Shown here in pieces: positions 54,969-64,000 of a stretch of 64,000 nt of DNA. The notes under the pieces were generated by a model. That model did not search any database. It was not told where the DNA came from and saw nothing but the letters and a program-made list of their open reading frames with translations. The stretch is from positions 310,001-374,000 of the forward strand of contig NZ_JAPNOZ010000012.1 of assembly GCF_029955155.1 (NCBI RefSeq), given 5' to 3'. Numbering within the stretch: the stretch's first letter is position 1; each line of letters opens with the position of its first letter. This DNA is from Psychrobacillus sp. NEAU-3TGS. GTDB lineage: Bacteria; Bacillota; Bacilli; Bacillales_A; Planococcaceae. Made by a program: the position numbers and the translations under genes.

Positions 54969-55901
54969 ATGGTAGCTAAAGTAGAGATTGGTAAGACGGG
55001 TCTATTCGTAAATCCAGTAGGGCTTGGTACAAATGCAGTAGGAGGGCATAATCTTTTTCCCAATTTAAACGATGAGACTGGAAAGGAGATTGTTCGCACA
55101 GCAATTAATAATGGAATCGACTTTTTGGATACAGCTTTCATCTATGGTAAAGGAAGATCAGAAGAGTTAATTGGAGAAGTATTAAAAGAAAGTAAGATCC
55201 GTCACGACATTGTTATAGCTTCAAAAGGCGGCCATAAATTGGAAAATGACCAAGTTCTAATAGACAACTCTCCTAAGTTTTTGAGAGAAACAGTCGAAAA
55301 TAGCTTGCGTAGCCTGCAAACAGATTATATTGATTTATTTTATATACATTACCCAGATGAAAACACGCCAAAAGCAGAAGCTATTGGGGCACTTCACCGT
55401 TTAAAAGAAGAAGGAAAAATACGTGCCATTGGTGTATCGAACTTTACTTTGGAGCAATTAAAAGAAGGTAACCAAGATGGCTATATTGATGTTCTTCAAT
55501 CGGGTTACAATCTATTAAAACGTGATGCAGAAAATGATTTTCTACCGTATACAAAGGAGTATACTATTTCTTTTATACCTTATTTCCCACTAGCTTCTGG
55601 TTTACTAACAGGGAAGTTTGATAAAAATAGCACATTTGAAGATGGCCGTTCAAAAAATCCATTATTCCAAGGAGAAGTATTTGTTCGCAACTTAGAAAAA
55701 GTAGAACTATTGCGTCAAATAGCTAATGATAAAGATGCCGAGGTTTCAAATATTGTGCTTGCCTGGTATTTATCTCAACAGGGTATCGATGTAATCATAC
55801 CTGGAGCTAAAAAACCGGAGCAAGTTTTAGCTAATATCAAAACATTAGAAGTGCAGCTAACACCTACTGAGGTTGCAGAAATTGATCATATTTTTAGATA
55901 A
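54969..55901 (+). CDS. Aldo/keto reductase
   Basis: NADPH-dependent oxidoreductase with a (beta/alpha)8 fold, reducing aldehydes or ketones. The 310-residue protein has the catalytic tetrad: Asp and Tyr in FLDTAFIYGKGRSE, Lys in IASKGG, and His in FYIHYPDE. The cofactor loop VIIPGAKKPEQV lies near the C-terminus. The start is uncertain: ATG at 54969 is 14 bases after AAGGAG, GTG at 54957 only two. Most similar to the YajO/IolS-type group; the substrate is unknown. Monocistronic, ending at a strong terminator. Confidence 0.9.
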   Translation: MVAKVEIGKTGLFVNPVGLGTNAVGGHNLFPNLNDETGKEIVRTAINNGIDFLDTAFIYGKGRSEELIGEVLKESKIRHDIVIASKGGHKLENDQVLIDNSPKFLRETVENSLRSLQTDYIDLFYIHYPDENTPKAEAIGALHRLKEEGKIRAIGVSNFTLEQLKEGNQDGYIDVLQSGYNLLKRDAENDFLPYTKEYTISFIPYFPLASGLLTGKFDKNSTFEDGRSKNPLFQGEVFVRNLEKVELLRQIANDKDAEVSNIVLAWYLSQQGIDVIIPGAKKPEQVLANIKTLEVQLTPTEVAEIDHIFR

Positions 55902-55902
55902 A

Positions 55903-55933
55903 CAAAACACAGAGCGAACGCTCTGTGTTTTTT
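55903..55933. terminator. Bidirectional terminator between aldo/keto reductase and metA
   Basis: AAAACACAGAGCG pairs with CGCTCTGTGTTTT around an AA loop, with A- and T-tracts on both sides; it serves both convergent genes. Confidence 0.9.
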
Positions 55934-56840
55934 ATTCCCATTCAAAAGGTGTTGCTTGGTATACGTAATAATTCAACCAGTTCGAAAATAGTAAATGTGT
56001 ATGAGAACGCCATGTATTTAATGGTTCGTTTTCCGGGTCGTCATTAGGGAAATAATTAGCAGGCACATCCATATCAATACCTTTAGATAGGTCGCGGTTA
56101 TATTCATCCGCCAAAGTGGTCGCATCATATTCTAAATGACCGGTAACCATAATTTGTTTTGCATCGTTCGAAATAACAAGAAATACACCTGATTCATCAG
56201 AGATAGAAAGTAAATTTAGCTCTGGATGTTTTTTTATGTCATCATAAGAAACAGAGGTAAAGCGAGATACTGGTGCGTTAAAAACATCATTAAATCCCCG
56301 TACTAAGTCTACTGTTAAATCGGATAAACGATGAGCAAACACTCCAAAACATTTCTTTGGTAATTCGTATTTTCCGATTCCAAAGTGATGATATAAAGCT
56401 GCTTGTGCCCCCCAGCAAATATTTAATACAGACGTCACATTCGTTGTTGTCCAATCCATTATTCTGACCATCTCTTCCCAGTAATTTACGTCTTCAAATG
56501 CTAAATGCTCAATGGGAGCTCCTGTTATAATCATCCCATCATATTTGCGATGCTTGATATCCTCAAACGTTGTGTAAAACGTATTTAAGTGGGTTTTACT
56601 AACATTTTTCGATTCATGTGTAGCCATATGCATAAACTCAATATTCACTTGCAATGGTGTGTTCCCTAATAATCTTAAAAGCTGCAATTCTGTTCTTTCT
56701 TTCTCGGGCATTAAATTTAATATAATAATATTTAATGGACGTATATCCTGTGCTACCGCACGCTCCTCATCCATCACAAATATTTTTTCTTTTTTAAGTA
56801 ATTCTGTTGCTGGCAACTGTTTTGGTACATTAATCGGCAT
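55932..56840 (-). CDS. metA: Homoserine O-acyltransferase MetA
   Basis: First committed step of methionine synthesis: transfers an acetyl (in Bacilli) or succinyl group to homoserine. The 302-residue protein has [20 protein letters not shown], the nucleophile Cys in [11 protein letters not shown] (about 142), the His in VTGHLEYD (about 235), and CFGVFAHR. In this family acetyl versus succinyl use depends on one active-site residue, so acetyltransferase is the likely but unproven activity. It sits behind a SAM-I riboswitch. The RBS AGGAAG precedes the ATG. Monocistronic and intact. Confidence 0.95.
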   Translation of the reverse strand: MPINVPKQLPATELLKKEKIFVMDEERAVAQDIRPLNIIILNLMPEKERTELQLLRLLGNTPLQVNIEFMHMATHESKNVSKTHLNTFYTTFEDIKHRKYDGMIITGAPIEHLAFEDVNYWEEMVRIMDWTTTNVTSVLNICWGAQAALYHHFGIGKYELPKKCFGVFAHRLSDLTVDLVRGFNDVFNAPVSRFTSVSYDDIKKHPELNLLSISDESGVFLVISNDAKQIMVTGHLEYDATTLADEYNRDLSKGIDMDVPANYFPNDDPENEPLNTWRSHTHLLFSNWLNYYVYQATPFEWE

Positions 56841-56867
56841 TGTCTTCCTCGTCCTTTCTATGTAACA

Positions 56868-57032
56868 TAAAAAAACCTCTTTTCTTATGGATAAGAAAAG
56901 AGGGTGTATTAATAGCTCTCAGTTCTTATCTCTCAAGACAAAAAATCTTGTAGGAGTTAGCACCTTTCTGACAATATCAGAGGTTGCTGAAGCTTCACAG
57001 GGCCATATCCCTCTGCTTCTCTTGATAAGAAT
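56868..57032 (-). promoter_or_regulatory. SAM-I (S-box) riboswitch of metA
   Basis: On the minus strand the S-box core is complete: CTTATCAAGAGAAG, AGAGGGATATGGCCC, TGAAGCTTCAGCAACC, AAGGTGCTAACTCC and the closing GAGAGATAAG (aptamer about 56922-57032). A terminator follows, CCTCTTTTCTTAT / ATAAGAAAAGAGG (56876-56903), with a T-run. SAM binding would stop transcription before metA. Confidence 0.97.
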
Positions 57033-57062
57033 ATTAATTTGTTGGTTTATGTAATCTAGTAA

Positions 57063-57091
57063 ATACTACCATGAGCCAAATATTTATGCAA
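57063..57091 (-). promoter_or_regulatory. Probable sigma-A promoter of metA
   Basis: TTGCAT (complement of 57086-57091), a 17-base spacer and TAGTAT (complement of 57063-57068), about 25 bases ahead of the riboswitch. Confidence 0.6.
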
Positions 57092-57236
57092 CATTTGAAA
57101 TTAATAAAAAGATCATAGTAAAAGATATTCTAGTAGAGAGGTCTTTATTCATGCTTTTCATTCAATTTAAGAACAAGCTTGTTTGAATAGAGTTTTCATA
57201 CTTTTTGAAAAATATCAGATATAGTTTGATTTCACA

Positions 57237-57276
57237 AAACCCTTTCGAATAGAGCATTCTCCATTCGAAAGGGTTT
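57237..57276. terminator. Terminator of the chemotaxis receptor gene
   Basis: AACCCTTTCGAAT pairs with ATTCGAAAGGGTT around AGAGCATTCTCC, twelve bases past the receptor stop on the minus strand. Confidence 0.82.
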
Positions 57277-57287
57277 ACTAATTGATT

Positions 57288-59294
57288 TTAGACTTTAAAG
57301 CGATTTACCGCCTCTGTTAATTTCTCACTTAGTTCTGTTAGTGTCTCTGAAGATTCTGCTACAGATTGGATCGCGCGAAGTTGTTCATCAGACGATGCAC
57401 TTACTTCTTCACAAGCAGCTGCCGTTTGCTGAGAAGTTGCTGCCATCAGTTGAATCGTTTCCACTACTTGTTCTTTATACTTGGAAACCTGTTCAATTTC
57501 CTCGGATACTTCATCAATGGAAGTTTGCATATTCGCCATTAGAGCTGAGATTTCTTCAAAAGTAATTTGTGTATCTGTTACAACCGTGCCCTGAGCTTGG
57601 AATGTCTCTCTTGTTTCGTTCATCTGCTTGCTAACTAAAACGGATTCTTGCTGTAGCTCAGTTATTGTCTTTTTGACTTCATCAGTAGCTCTTGCAGATT
57701 GCTCTGCCAGTTTTCTTACTTCCTCTGCAACTACCGCAAAACCTTTTCCATGTTCGCCAGCTCTTGCTGCTTCGATACTAGCATTTAAAGCAAGTAAATT
57801 TGTTTGCGCAGAAATTTCCATAATCGTTTCCATGACCCCTCCGATTGCTTTTACTTTGCTTTCTAAAGTGCCAACAACGTCGGACATAGATTTTAAATTG
57901 GATTCCCAATTAAGAAAGGATGATTTCAATTCACGCATTTGACTTTGACCGTTAGTGTTCATCTCGTTTGCTTTCGTTGCAATGTCTGTCATAGCGATTG
58001 ATTTTGCATTGATTAAGTTTATTTGTTCGCTTAAGTGTGCAGAGCTATTTGTTACTTCTTCTGCATCTTCCGCAGATTTTGAGGCACCCTCTGCAATTTC
58101 AGTTACCGCTATTGCAACTTGTTCTGCAGATGCGTTTGTTTCTTCTGCTACCGCACTTAAACTCTCTGAGTTAGCTTGCACATTTGTCGCAGAATGTTTT
58201 ACCACTTCGATAATATTGTGCATGCTTTCCGTCATTTTATTGAAGTTATTAGCCAATTGACCTATTTCATCTTTCGATTTGACTGTTGCGTGTACGGTTA
58301 AATCTCCAGCTGCAACTGCATCCATTAATTTTTTTAGTTCATCGATTGGTTTAACGATACGAGAAATCGTGATGAAAAGGACGATACATAATACAAACAA
58401 CAGAATAAAAGAAATAACAATAATGATATTACGGATATCTGAAGCTGTTTTTTGTATATTATTTTCATCATATACGACCCCTAACTTCCAATCAAGACCG
58501 GGAATCGATGAATAAACAGTGACATAAGATATCCCTTCTGCTTTATCATGCACAATTCCATTTTCGTTTCCACTTGTTAGCATTTCACTTACATATGCGT
58601 AATTTGTAAGGTCTTCTCCAAACATCGTTGGATGTACAATTGCCGTACCGTCCTTCTCTACAATTACTGGGTATCCATTAAAGCTTAATTCATTTGATGA
58701 TACCGTATCTGTAAGTTGCGCCAATAGAATATCCATCCCAACAACGCCGATTACTTTGCCATTTGCAAGGACAGCTTTTGAACCAGTTATTGCATACTCG
58801 CCAGTTGCCGAATCGACATATGGTTTTGACCAATGTACACGGTTAGTTTCCGTCAATGCTGATTTGTACCAATCCCTTACTGTAGGATCGAAATCTGACC
58901 CAAGATCTACTTCAGGAAATATCTCCAATTGCTTGTTGGGCAATGCGTAATATACAGACGAAGTTGCATCAAATAACGAGGAAAACTCTTTGAATTTAGC
59001 GTCTAATTCTGTTTTTAATTGAGAAGCTGTAGCTTGATCAGGCGTGGATCTTTCATCCCTATAATCGAGAGCCTCCCGTGTGGAGGATAATTGCATAAGC
59101 CCTTTTTCATATGCACTTAAATAGTTGGAAATAGATAATGACATTTCGGAAACCAACACTTGACTTTGTTCTATTAAGCTCTCTTCTGTCTTTTTATTGA
59201 CAGTATATGTACTCATTAGATTTAAAATAATTAGCCCGACAGCTATAAGCACTGCTACAGTGCCGATTATTTTCCATTTTATTGACTTTTTCAT
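57288..59294 (-). CDS. Methyl-accepting chemotaxis protein with dCache sensor
   Basis: Transmembrane chemoreceptor. Residues 5-27 form the first membrane helix. About 30-285 form a periplasm-side double Cache domain ([35 protein letters not shown]), usually sensing amino acids or organic acids. The second helix lies at about 290-312, then a HAMP domain ([21 protein letters not shown]) and the long signalling coiled coil with the hairpin tip [22 protein letters not shown], which contacts CheA and CheW. The 668-residue length is normal. The ATG at 59294 is preceded by a modest RBS (GAGAAGA). Monocistronic; ligand unknown. Confidence 0.93.
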   Translation of the reverse strand: MKKSIKWKIIGTVAVLIAVGLIILNLMSTYTVNKKTEESLIEQSQVLVSEMSLSISNYLSAYEKGLMQLSSTREALDYRDERSTPDQATASQLKTELDAKFKEFSSLFDATSSVYYALPNKQLEIFPEVDLGSDFDPTVRDWYKSALTETNRVHWSKPYVDSATGEYAITGSKAVLANGKVIGVVGMDILLAQLTDTVSSNELSFNGYPVIVEKDGTAIVHPTMFGEDLTNYAYVSEMLTSGNENGIVHDKAEGISYVTVYSSIPGLDWKLGVVYDENNIQKTASDIRNIIIVISFILLFVLCIVLFITISRIVKPIDELKKLMDAVAAGDLTVHATVKSKDEIGQLANNFNKMTESMHNIIEVVKHSATNVQANSESLSAVAEETNASAEQVAIAVTEIAEGASKSAEDAEEVTNSSAHLSEQINLINAKSIAMTDIATKANEMNTNGQSQMRELKSSFLNWESNLKSMSDVVGTLESKVKAIGGVMETIMEISAQTNLLALNASIEAARAGEHGKGFAVVAEEVRKLAEQSARATDEVKKTITELQQESVLVSKQMNETRETFQAQGTVVTDTQITFEEISALMANMQTSIDEVSEEIEQVSKYKEQVVETIQLMAATSQQTAAACEEVSASSDEQLRAIQSVAESSETLTELSEKLTEAVNRFKV

Positions 59295-59520
59295 ATAACA
59301 TCTTCTCTCTTCTATTAGTGTAGTAAAATCAAACATACTATCTATCTATCCTACTAACAATAGACTTTATACCTACTTAAGAATAATAATTTTGTAGAAC
59401 GGAATAGAATTGTTAGATTTATTTGATTATACCTCAATTAATTGACAGAGATTACCTTATATTAATTAAAGCATCTTTAACCTCTTTCCAGCTTTTCATA
59501 TATATTTCCCATTCTATTTT

Positions 59521-59549
59521 AAAACGCGGGGATAGAAATTCATCCCCGC
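59521..59549 (-). terminator. Terminator of the ABC-F gene
   Basis: GCGGGGAT (complement of 59542-59549) pairs with ATCCCCGC (complement of 59526-59533) around a short loop, then TTTT on the minus strand. Confidence 0.75.
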
Positions 59550-59587
59550 AAATTATTGTTCAAGTTACTTAATAATTACAATACCAA

Positions 59588-61455
59588 TTAATCTTCTAAT
59601 TCCATCCATTGCTCCATTAATTCCTCTAAAAGCTGAGTCTGGTCCTTTCTAGTGGCCAATAATTGCTCATAACGGTCCCAGTCATTTTCCATCTCTATTT
59701 GCATTGTAATTGAATTGATTTCCACTTCTAAGGCAGCAATTGTCTCTTCAATGGGATGCTCTTTTTTTATCATTGTTTGTTTAGGCTTGGATGCTTCTTT
59801 TAATTCCACTTGGTCTAATTTGGGTTGTTTTGCTTGTAATTCCTCCCACTTAGCACGTGCCCATTCATATGGGCCTTCAAAAGTGGATAATTGTCCTTGG
59901 TCTAACCATGCAGTTCTAGGAAATAGCTTATTTAAAAAGTATCGATCGTGTGAAACAGCAAGTATCGTCCCTTGGAAGTCTTCTAGTGCATCTTCTAATA
60001 CTTCTCTTGAGTCAATATCTAGGTGATTCGTCGGTTCGTCTAGCATTAACATATTGATGTCCTGATGCATTAACTGTGCAAGGCGTAAACGCATTCGTTC
60101 TCCGCCACTTAGATCACCTATTCGTTTAAATACATCCGGCCCATAAAACATAAACTTCGCTAGTATATGGCGTGCATCTCCTTCAAATACATTTACTTCA
60201 CTCCGAAACACATCAATGAGACGTGCTTTAGGATCTATTATATGGAAATGCTGCGACAAATAGCCTACTCGAACGTTACTACCAAGACGCGCAATCCCTT
60301 TATCTATGGGTATTTCTCCGCGTAGTAAGTTTAATATGGTCGATTTTCCAGTGCCGTTACGTCCAACAATTGCTAATCTGTCTTTCCAGTACACATGAAG
60401 ATTAGAAGATGAAGTAACTTTTTTTCATCAAATGATTTGCACACTTCTTCCATGACAACCACTTCTTTTCCGCTCCGAGGGGCAGCTTCAAAAGTCAAAT
60501 CCATCTTTTTTGGATCGATGAGCGGTTTTCTAATCTTTTCCATCCGCTCTAAAGCTCTTTCCATATTTCGAGCTTGACGATGTAAACCCGGATTTGGAGG
60601 AATGGCTTCATTTGCCCATTGTCTTAATCGTTTAATAGCCTCTCTCATTTTCTTTATCTTTTTTTGTTGTTCTTCATATGCTTGAAACTCACGCGTGAGT
60701 CGTTCTTCTTTTTCGATACTAAAGAAAGAATAGTTTCCATGATAGAGCGTTAGTTCGCCATCTTCTAAATCAGCCACTTTTGTTACAACCTGATCTAAAA
60801 AATATCGATCATGCGAAACAATTACAACAGTTCCAGCATAATTCACTAAATATTCCTCTAGCCACTCTACTGCAAATATATCTAAATGATTGGTAGGCTC
60901 ATCTAGTAACAACAGGTCCGGTTTGGTTAACAAAAGCTTGCCTAGCATAATTTTTGTTTGCTCCCCACCGCTTAAATTTGAAAAAGGTTGCGAAACAAAG
61001 TTGGATAACTGTAGCCCTTGAATCACTTTTTCAAGCTCTGATTCCATTAAATATCCACCATTGTTTGTAAACTCTTCTTGCACATCTCCGTATGTTTGCA
61101 GTAATTTTTCCATATCTTCGGGATTTGAAGTAGACAACTTAACCTCAAGCTCTTTCATCTTCTCTTGCATTACGTTTAAAGACTGAAACGCACTATTCAA
61201 CACATCATAACCCGTAATTTCATCAGAAAATGTAGGGATTTGGGCCAAATAACCAATCTGCGTTCCTTTTTTATAATGAATACTTCCTTTGTCCGCAGCT
61301 TCTAATCGGGCAATTAACTTGAATAAGGTTGTCTTCCCGGCACCGTTTCGTCCAACTATTCCAAGTCTATCTCCAGTCTTTATAGAAAGAGACAGGTTTT
61401 CAAAAATTATATTTCCTCCAAGCATTTTGCTTATTTCTTGTATTGTACATATCAT
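59588..61455 (-). pseudogene. ABC-F ATPase, frameshifted in the middle
   Basis: Ribosome-associated ABC-F protein with two ATPase domains and no membrane part. Domain 1: GRNGAGKTT, LSGGEQTK, LLLLDEPTNHLD. A ~80-residue charged linker follows (EEQQKKIKKMREAIKRL...). Domain 2: GRNGTGKST, LSGGERMR, MLDEPTNHLD, then a C-terminal coiled coil. The two domains are in different frames. One more A in the run at 60419-60425 (plus strand T7) turns the stop-bound frame into DEKKVTSSSNLHVYWKDRLAIVG. Repaired length is about 622 residues. ABC-F proteins either give resistance to ribosome antibiotics or aid translation. The leader peptide and attenuator upstream suggest antibiotic-inducible control. The ATG at 61455 has an AAGGAAG RBS. 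Confidence 0.88.
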
Positions 61456-61511
61456 TTTATTCGCTTCCTTTTCCATTAGATTAAATCCAGCTGGAAGCAT
61501 CTTTTTTCCAT

Positions 61512-61541
61512 AAAAAAAAGACTGCTAAAAAGCAGTCTTTT
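61512..61541 (-). promoter_or_regulatory. Attenuator hairpin in the ABC-F leader
   Basis: On the minus strand AAAAGACTGCT pairs with AGCAGTCTTTT around TTTT, followed by a run of T's, 55 bases before the ABC-F start and 32 bases after the leader ORF. It should terminate transcription unless the leader is rearranged. Confidence 0.78.
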
Positions 61542-61572
61542 CCAAACTTATGGTTCAGAAAGAATGACTTTA

Positions 61573-61704
61573 TCAGCTGTGAAATTCATTCAATTTGCTA
61601 AAAATGGGCAGACTTATCCCGTTGTCAGCAATTTCATGAGTAATCGCACAAGATGTGGATAAAAATTCCAATATAAATCTATGTGCGTTCACAGCGTTTT
61701 TCAT
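61573..61704 (-). CDS. Leader peptide of the ABC-F gene (candidate uORF)
   Basis: A 43-codon ORF, below normal gene-calling size, with an excellent RBS (GGAGGTGAAGGAAG) before its ATG. It begins MKNAVNAHRF and ends LPIFSKLNEFHS. It has no signal peptide or known domain. It ends 32 bases before the attenuator hairpin, the usual arrangement for ribosome-stalling control of antibiotic-inducible ABC-F genes such as vmlR: a stalled ribosome would prevent the terminator from forming. That it is translated and that it stalls is an inference. Confidence 0.62.
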   Translation of the reverse strand: MKNAVNAHRFILEFLSTSCAITHEIADNGISLPIFSKLNEFHS

Positions 61705-61755
61705 TCTTCCTTCACCTCCGTTCCATATAGTTAAATTTATATTATCATCATTATT

Positions 61756-61998
61756 CTAATAATTCAATGGATTATTTTTGGGTTTTTCAAAAGTCGGATC
61801 GTTCATATCATCACCAGTGTCTGGGATACCAAGATCATTTTCTTCATTAACTTCTTCATTTCCAGTGTTTGGCAGATTTTGCTCTTGGCTGTCCATCTGT
61901 GTTTCAGGATTTGCAGGATCATTTGAATCACGATTGGACCCACACGCAGATAGCATAATCAATGAAACAAGTAAAACGGTTGAAATTCTTTTGTTCAT
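61756..61998 (-). CDS. Small acidic lipoprotein
   Basis: An 80-residue lipoprotein: signal peptide with lipobox LSAC (Cys 19), then a low-complexity acidic region rich in N, D, E and P (GSNRDSNDPANPETQMDSQE, NTGNEEVNEEND). It has no known domain. The RBS AGGAGG precedes the ATG. It may be a wall- or spore-associated lipoprotein; function unknown. It probably has its own transcript. Confidence 0.75.
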   Translation of the reverse strand: MNKRISTVLLVSLIMLSACGSNRDSNDPANPETQMDSQEQNLPNTGNEEVNEENDLGIPDTGDDMNDPTFEKPKNNPLNY

Positions 61999-62128
61999 TT
62001 ATTTTCCTCCTACTTTTTCATTAGATTGCACTAATGTAACAGCTTTATACAGAAAAATACTATCGATACAAACGAAAAATAATAGCTGACGCACATATCA
62101 TATATTTTATAATTCCCTTTAAAACAAG

Positions 62129-62156
62129 AAAAACCCCAGTACAATTACTGGAGTTT
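62129..62156 (-). terminator. Terminator after the arrestin-like gene
   Basis: On the minus strand AACTCCAGT pairs with ACTGGGGTT (with a G-T pair) around AATTGT, then TTTTCTTG. Confidence 0.7.
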
Positions 62157-62165
62157 CCATTTTTC

Positions 62166-62561
62166 TTATTCTTCTATGTCAAAATAAATTTCATCTTCAT
62201 CACTGAATTCTTTGCCATTTTCAAATAAAACAGTCGTTCGTAAAATTAATTTAGATACTTCCTCTACTCCATCAGGTATCCATCTTTCATCCGGCATAAT
62301 TTCAAATGGGATCATTTGCATTTCTTTGGAAGCAACCGAACCAACTAGTTCAATTGAATGTTTGGAGATGATTTTGGAAACTAGCTCGTTTCTTACTTTA
62401 AAAACCTCCAGTTTAATATTCTCTATCGATTCATCATCATGTACACCTTCAATATAAATGGTACCTGAAAGATTGATACCGTGTTCAATATAAGGATGGT
62501 CTACCACCGTATCAATTTTAATTGATTGTACTTTTATAGATGATTCAAACTTCTTTGCCAT
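62166..62561 (-). CDS. Arrestin-like beta-sandwich protein, distantly Spo0M-like
   Basis: A 131-residue soluble protein of alternating beta strands. VQSIKIDTVVDHPYIEHGINLSGTIYIEGVHDDESIENIKLEVF has the pattern of the N-terminal arrestin-like domain of Spo0M (a G-x-x-v-x-G turn and an I-x-x-I-x-L strand), followed by MQMIPFEIMPDERWIP. It is half the length of Spo0M, so the relation is uncertain. The start at 62561 has an AAGGTGG RBS; the gene overlaps the end of the AI-2E permease gene, so the two are probably cotranscribed. Function unknown. Confidence 0.65.
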   Translation of the reverse strand: MAKKFESSIKVQSIKIDTVVDHPYIEHGINLSGTIYIEGVHDDESIENIKLEVFKVRNELVSKIISKHSIELVGSVASKEMQMIPFEIMPDERWIPDGVEEVSKLILRTTVLFENGKEFSDEDEIYFDIEE

Positions 62562-62566
62562 TACTC

Positions 62567-63772
62567 TCAATCCACCTTGTTATTTGTATGCTCATATTGA
62601 TTTTCCAAATTCGGTTCATATCTATTATAACGTTTTTTGAATAAAGTATAAAAATGAGCAACAATCACTTTTAATATTGCATACCCTGGAATCCCAAGAA
62701 TAACACCTGGAACTCCAAATAACGCTCCGGAAGTAATTAATACGAAAATAATTGTAATTGGATGCACATGAAGGGATTTACCCATAATTTGTGGGGAGAT
62801 GAATTTTCCTTCCACTAACTGAACGACCGTCCACACGATAGCAAGCTTCACTAACATAAGCGGATCCGAAGATACAAGCGCAATGATAACAGCCGGTGTA
62901 ATTGCAATAACTGGACCTAAATAAGGTACTACGCTCGTAACCATAGCAATCACGCCAAGAAGCAATGCATATTCCATGCCAATAATTGTGAAGCCAATAA
63001 ATATCATAAATCCAATACAGATGGACACTAGAATTTGGCCTTGTATATAAGCACTGATCTGGTTATCAATACTTCTGAAGACAGAGTGAAAATCCTCACG
63101 CATACGAGGTGGAAAAACTCTTATTACAAACTTAGGTAATTCTTCTCCATCTTTTAATAAATAAAACAGAATAAATGGAACCAAAATAATCGATAAAACG
63201 AAGCTTGTTACCGCTCCTAATACAGATGTGATTCCCGTTGCGATACTAGAAATTGCATTTTGAAACAACTCTCCCACTTCTGCAGGTACGTTTTTCAACA
63301 CTTGCATTGCTTCTTTCTCAATTTCTAAATAATAGTCTGCAACAAAAGAAGTTCTTAAAAAGCTGTCTAAAGAGTTCAATAGTTGTATCAAGTAAACCGG
63401 TAATTCCTCAACCAACCTAGTAGACTGCGACTTTAAAAATGGGACAACTAAAAATACCAGTAGCGTGATTAATCCAATCAATGCTAGGAAAATGATTAAT
63501 ATACCCCACACTCTAGGTATTTTTATCTTCTCAATCAGTCTCAAAATTGGTCTTAATAAATAATATGCAATAACAGCTAGAATTACTGGTAAAACTACAT
63601 TTCCTAGGAATATAGTTAATGGACTAAAGATAAATGATACTTCCCCGTATACCATAATAATCAGTCCGATTAATAATATTAGGATAAATGTAAAGAACGT
63701 ATTACGTCCTCCTAAAAATTTTATGTACCTTGTGGAAAAAAAAGAAGGTTTTTCAGGCTCCACTTTTATCAA
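62567..63772 (-). CDS. AI-2E family permease (YtvI/YueF-like)
   Basis: A 401-residue membrane protein of the AI-2E (TqsA/PerM) family, with about eight helices in the typical 3+5 pattern and a central amphipathic region (about 120-200). Family signatures are VVPYLGPVIAITPAVIIAL near residue 285, VQLVEGKFISPQIMGKSLHVHP, and SGALFGVPGVILGIPGYAIL. In B. subtilis members are Na+/H+ antiporter-like or of unknown role; transport of autoinducer-2 is not implied. Intact; first gene of a two-gene unit. Confidence 0.9.
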   Translation of the reverse strand: MIKVEPEKPSFFSTRYIKFLGGRNTFFTFILILLIGLIIMVYGEVSFIFSPLTIFLGNVVLPVILAVIAYYLLRPILRLIEKIKIPRVWGILIIFLALIGLITLLVFLVVPFLKSQSTRLVEELPVYLIQLLNSLDSFLRTSFVADYYLEIEKEAMQVLKNVPAEVGELFQNAISSIATGITSVLGAVTSFVLSIILVPFILFYLLKDGEELPKFVIRVFPPRMREDFHSVFRSIDNQISAYIQGQILVSICIGFMIFIGFTIIGMEYALLLGVIAMVTSVVPYLGPVIAITPAVIIALVSSDPLMLVKLAIVWTVVQLVEGKFISPQIMGKSLHVHPITIIFVLITSGALFGVPGVILGIPGYAILKVIVAHFYTLFKKRYNRYEPNLENQYEHTNNKVD

Positions 63773-63836
63773 ACACCCTTTCCTATATAATATATTTTAC
63801 GGACGAATGAAAAGATTGGCAAATGTTTAAGCATTA

Positions 63837-64000
63837 TTATTTTTCCAAAAAGTTATCTATCGCTTCTTTATTTTTATCAGTGTTGATTTCTAGAACGGAT
63901 CCGGCATGCTTATAGCTAGAAAAAGTGTAAGTTCCTTCTACTGGTATCGTTAATTTCTCTATTTCAAGTTTTCCACTAATGAGAGCATCTATTATCCGTT
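63837..64000 (-). CDS. C-terminal end of an unidentified protein (partial)
   Basis: The reading frame enters from the right window edge and ends in TAA at 63837-63839. The last 53 residues include IEKLTIPVEGTYTFSSYKHAGSVLEI and end KEAIDNFLEK. I recognise no family from this piece. It is on the same strand as the AI-2E gene, 65 bases upstream. Confidence 0.5.
   Translation of the reverse strand, partial: RIIDALISGKLEIEKLTIPVEGTYTFSSYKHAGSVLEINTDKNKEAIDNFLEK

Overview
The window is low-GC DNA from a spore-forming member of the Bacillales. Two spore germinant-receptor operons, T-box and S-box leaders, AGGAGG-type ribosome binding sites and Bacillus-like gene families all point there. A Planococcaceae/Caryophanaceae member (Psychrobacillus, Lysinibacillus or Sporosarcina-like) is the best guess, but the genus cannot be fixed from this sequence. 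I saw no rRNA, tRNA, CRISPR array, transposase or prophage block.

Layout. 1-3.75 kb: a gerA-gerB-gerC germinant receptor operon (gerA frameshifted and cut by the window edge), meeting a nucleoside hydrolase tail to tail. 5-7.8 kb: two GNAT acetyltransferases and a tyrosine recombinase with a 16-bp-arm palindrome in its leader. 8.3-13.8 kb: a YtcJ-like amidohydrolase, BrnQ and a PAS/AAA+/Fis regulator (the first and last each carry one in-frame stop), then an APH(6)/hydroxyurea-type kinase. 14-15.9 kb: a SulP permease and a universal stress protein, both frameshifted. 16-21.3 kb: a second germinant receptor operon, gerA-gerC-D subunit-gerB-gerB. 21.5-31.5 kb: assorted membrane, lipid, transport, GNAT, TPR and nitronate monooxygenase genes, with two copies of a structured repeat. 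31.6-36.5 kb: a trpDCFBA operon behind a tRNA-Trp T-box, without trpE. 37.4-40.9 kb: a type-2 isoleucyl-tRNA synthetase behind a tRNA-Ile T-box. 41.5-48 kb: a MerR regulator with a membrane protein, an unusual UvrA-like ATPase, an ArsR-SRPBCC fusion and an FMN reductase.

48.3-51.5 kb is the most interesting part. An HTH-TPR regulator of the RRNPP quorum-sensing type is followed immediately by a 44-codon secreted pro-peptide gene. Divergent from it lies a three-gene operon: a sigma protein with only region 4 recognisable, a YvrJ-like one-helix membrane peptide, and a small protein resembling a sigma region-2 fragment (a SigO/RsoA-like split sigma factor). I infer, but cannot prove, that the peptide-sensing pair controls the split sigma operon.

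51.5-64 kb: a HAD phosphatase, PepSY protein, racemase-family protein, broken DUF4652 protein, histidine phosphatase, aldo/keto reductase, metA under a SAM-I riboswitch, a chemotaxis receptor, an ABC-F protein behind a leader peptide and attenuator, a small lipoprotein, an arrestin-like protein, an AI-2E family permease and the end of one more gene.

A general caution: at least eight genes are split by a single-base indel (several in homopolymers) and three by one in-frame stop. Both trpC and trpD are among the frameshifted genes. Either the assembly carries indel errors or the strain is losing these genes. I annotate each broken gene over its full original extent.
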